Positions 63,741-64,000 of a DNA stretch of 64,000 bases are shown here, in pieces. Source of the DNA: FEB-7 sp963698265 (GTDB lineage: Bacteria; Pseudomonadota; Gammaproteobacteria; Burkholderiales; Usitatibacteraceae); the NCBI GenBank assembly GCA_963698265.1, contig CAVOQC010000002.1:124001-188000 (forward strand), given 5' to 3'. The position numbers were made by a program, and so were the translations under genes. The notes beneath the pieces are model-generated. The model was not told where the DNA came from. It searched no databases and was given only the letters and a program-made list of their open reading frames with translations. Within the stretch, counting starts at the first letter, position 1, and every line of letters starts with the position of its first letter.

Positions 63741-64000
63741 CGCAGCCCACCGACGTCGCGGCCGCCGTCATCGAACGGCCGGACGGGACCTTTCTCCTGG
63801 CCTGCCGCCCCGAGGGCAAGCCCTATCCCGGCTACTGGGAGTTCCCCGGCGGCAAGATCGAACCGGGCGAGGACCCGCGCGCGGCACTCGCCCGCGAGCT
63901 GAAGGAGGAACTCGGCATCGAGGTTCGCGAGGCCACGCCCTGGATCACGCGCGTCTATGCCTATACGCACGCGACGGTGCGCCTGCATTTCTTCCGCGTC
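63737..64000 (+). CDS. mutT: Nudix hydrolase MutT-like (C-terminus beyond window)
   Basis: The visible 88 residues start at a GTG overlapping the DUF815 stop. They contain a full Nudix box, GGKIEPGEDPRAALARELKEEL followed by GI (38-61), after the substrate-side FLLACRPEGKPYPGYWEFPG. MutT hydrolyses 8-oxo-dGTP and so prevents A:T to C:G errors. Betaproteobacterial MutT is often fused to a thiamine-phosphate-synthase-like domain; that part, if present, lies outside the window. Confidence 0.88.
   Translation, partial: MTQPTDVAAAVIERPDGTFLLACRPEGKPYPGYWEFPGGKIEPGEDPRAALARELKEELGIEVREATPWITRVYAYTHATVRLHFFRV

Overview
The window is a gene-dense, high-GC chromosomal segment from a Gram-negative bacterium, most likely a betaproteobacterium. 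The evidence is a complete mraZ-to-ftsZ division/cell-wall cluster followed by lpxC, a DUF721 gene, an M23 peptidase, secA, argJ, a DUF815 ATPase and mutT. A separate rfaE2 and an rsmI | lpoA-yraN-diaA-BON block point the same way. Genus cannot be fixed from sequence alone. No tRNA, rRNA, CRISPR, transposase or prophage gene was seen.

Layout. (1) 1-6.6 kb: mostly minus-strand genes: a UMF1-type MFS transporter cut by the window edge, an S41 peptidase-like lipoprotein, a SPOR protein, coaX, birA and a HAD phosphatase, with one DUF3047 gene on the plus strand. (2) 6.8-15.3 kb: a compact bcsC-bcsA-bcsB cellulose-type synthase operon with an intact PilZ motif, facing a Ser/Thr kinase-adenylate cyclase fusion. 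(3) 15.5-20.2 kb: a CPA2 antiporter, a YbdK-type carboxylate-amine ligase, DUF3144, an FAD-linked hydroxyacid dehydrogenase and rfaE2. (4) 20.35-27.15 kb: eight tightly coupled genes for membrane fatty-acid modification (FAD oxidoreductase, DUF1365, CFA-type methyltransferase, CHI-like protein, MFS, DUF3833 lipoprotein, SDR, NTF2-like). (5) 27.2-32.3 kb: a TPR-methyltransferase, BON lipoprotein, diaA, yraN and lpoA on minus, divergent from rsmI. (6) 32.3-36.4 kb: an intergenic region with a large nested palindrome, apparently leaderless pyrC, DUF3025, RNase P RNA, an exported methyltransferase and a histidine phosphatase. (7) 36.5-54.4 kb: the dcw cluster (mraZ, rsmH, ftsL, ftsI, murE, murF, mraY, murD, ftsW, murG, murC, murB, ddl, ftsQ, ftsA, ftsZ) with a promoter, MraZ boxes and a terminator. 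(8) 54.4-64 kb: a cytochrome P460/HxlR divergent pair, lpxC, a 61-residue membrane protein, DUF721, an M23 peptidase, secA, argJ, a methyltransferase, a DUF815 ATPase and the start of mutT.

Most of the window is envelope biology: peptidoglycan precursor synthesis and septation, lipid A commitment, lipoprotein-assisted wall synthesis, protein export, exopolysaccharide secretion and acyl-chain modification. Gene coupling is very tight, with ATGA or GTGA overlaps at many junctions.

The most interesting items are the nested palindromic element between rsmI and pyrC, the kinase-cyclase fusion beside a c-di-GMP-responsive synthase, and the fatty-acid modification operon lacking a visible sigma/anti-sigma pair. 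No wholly new system can be claimed from sequence alone.
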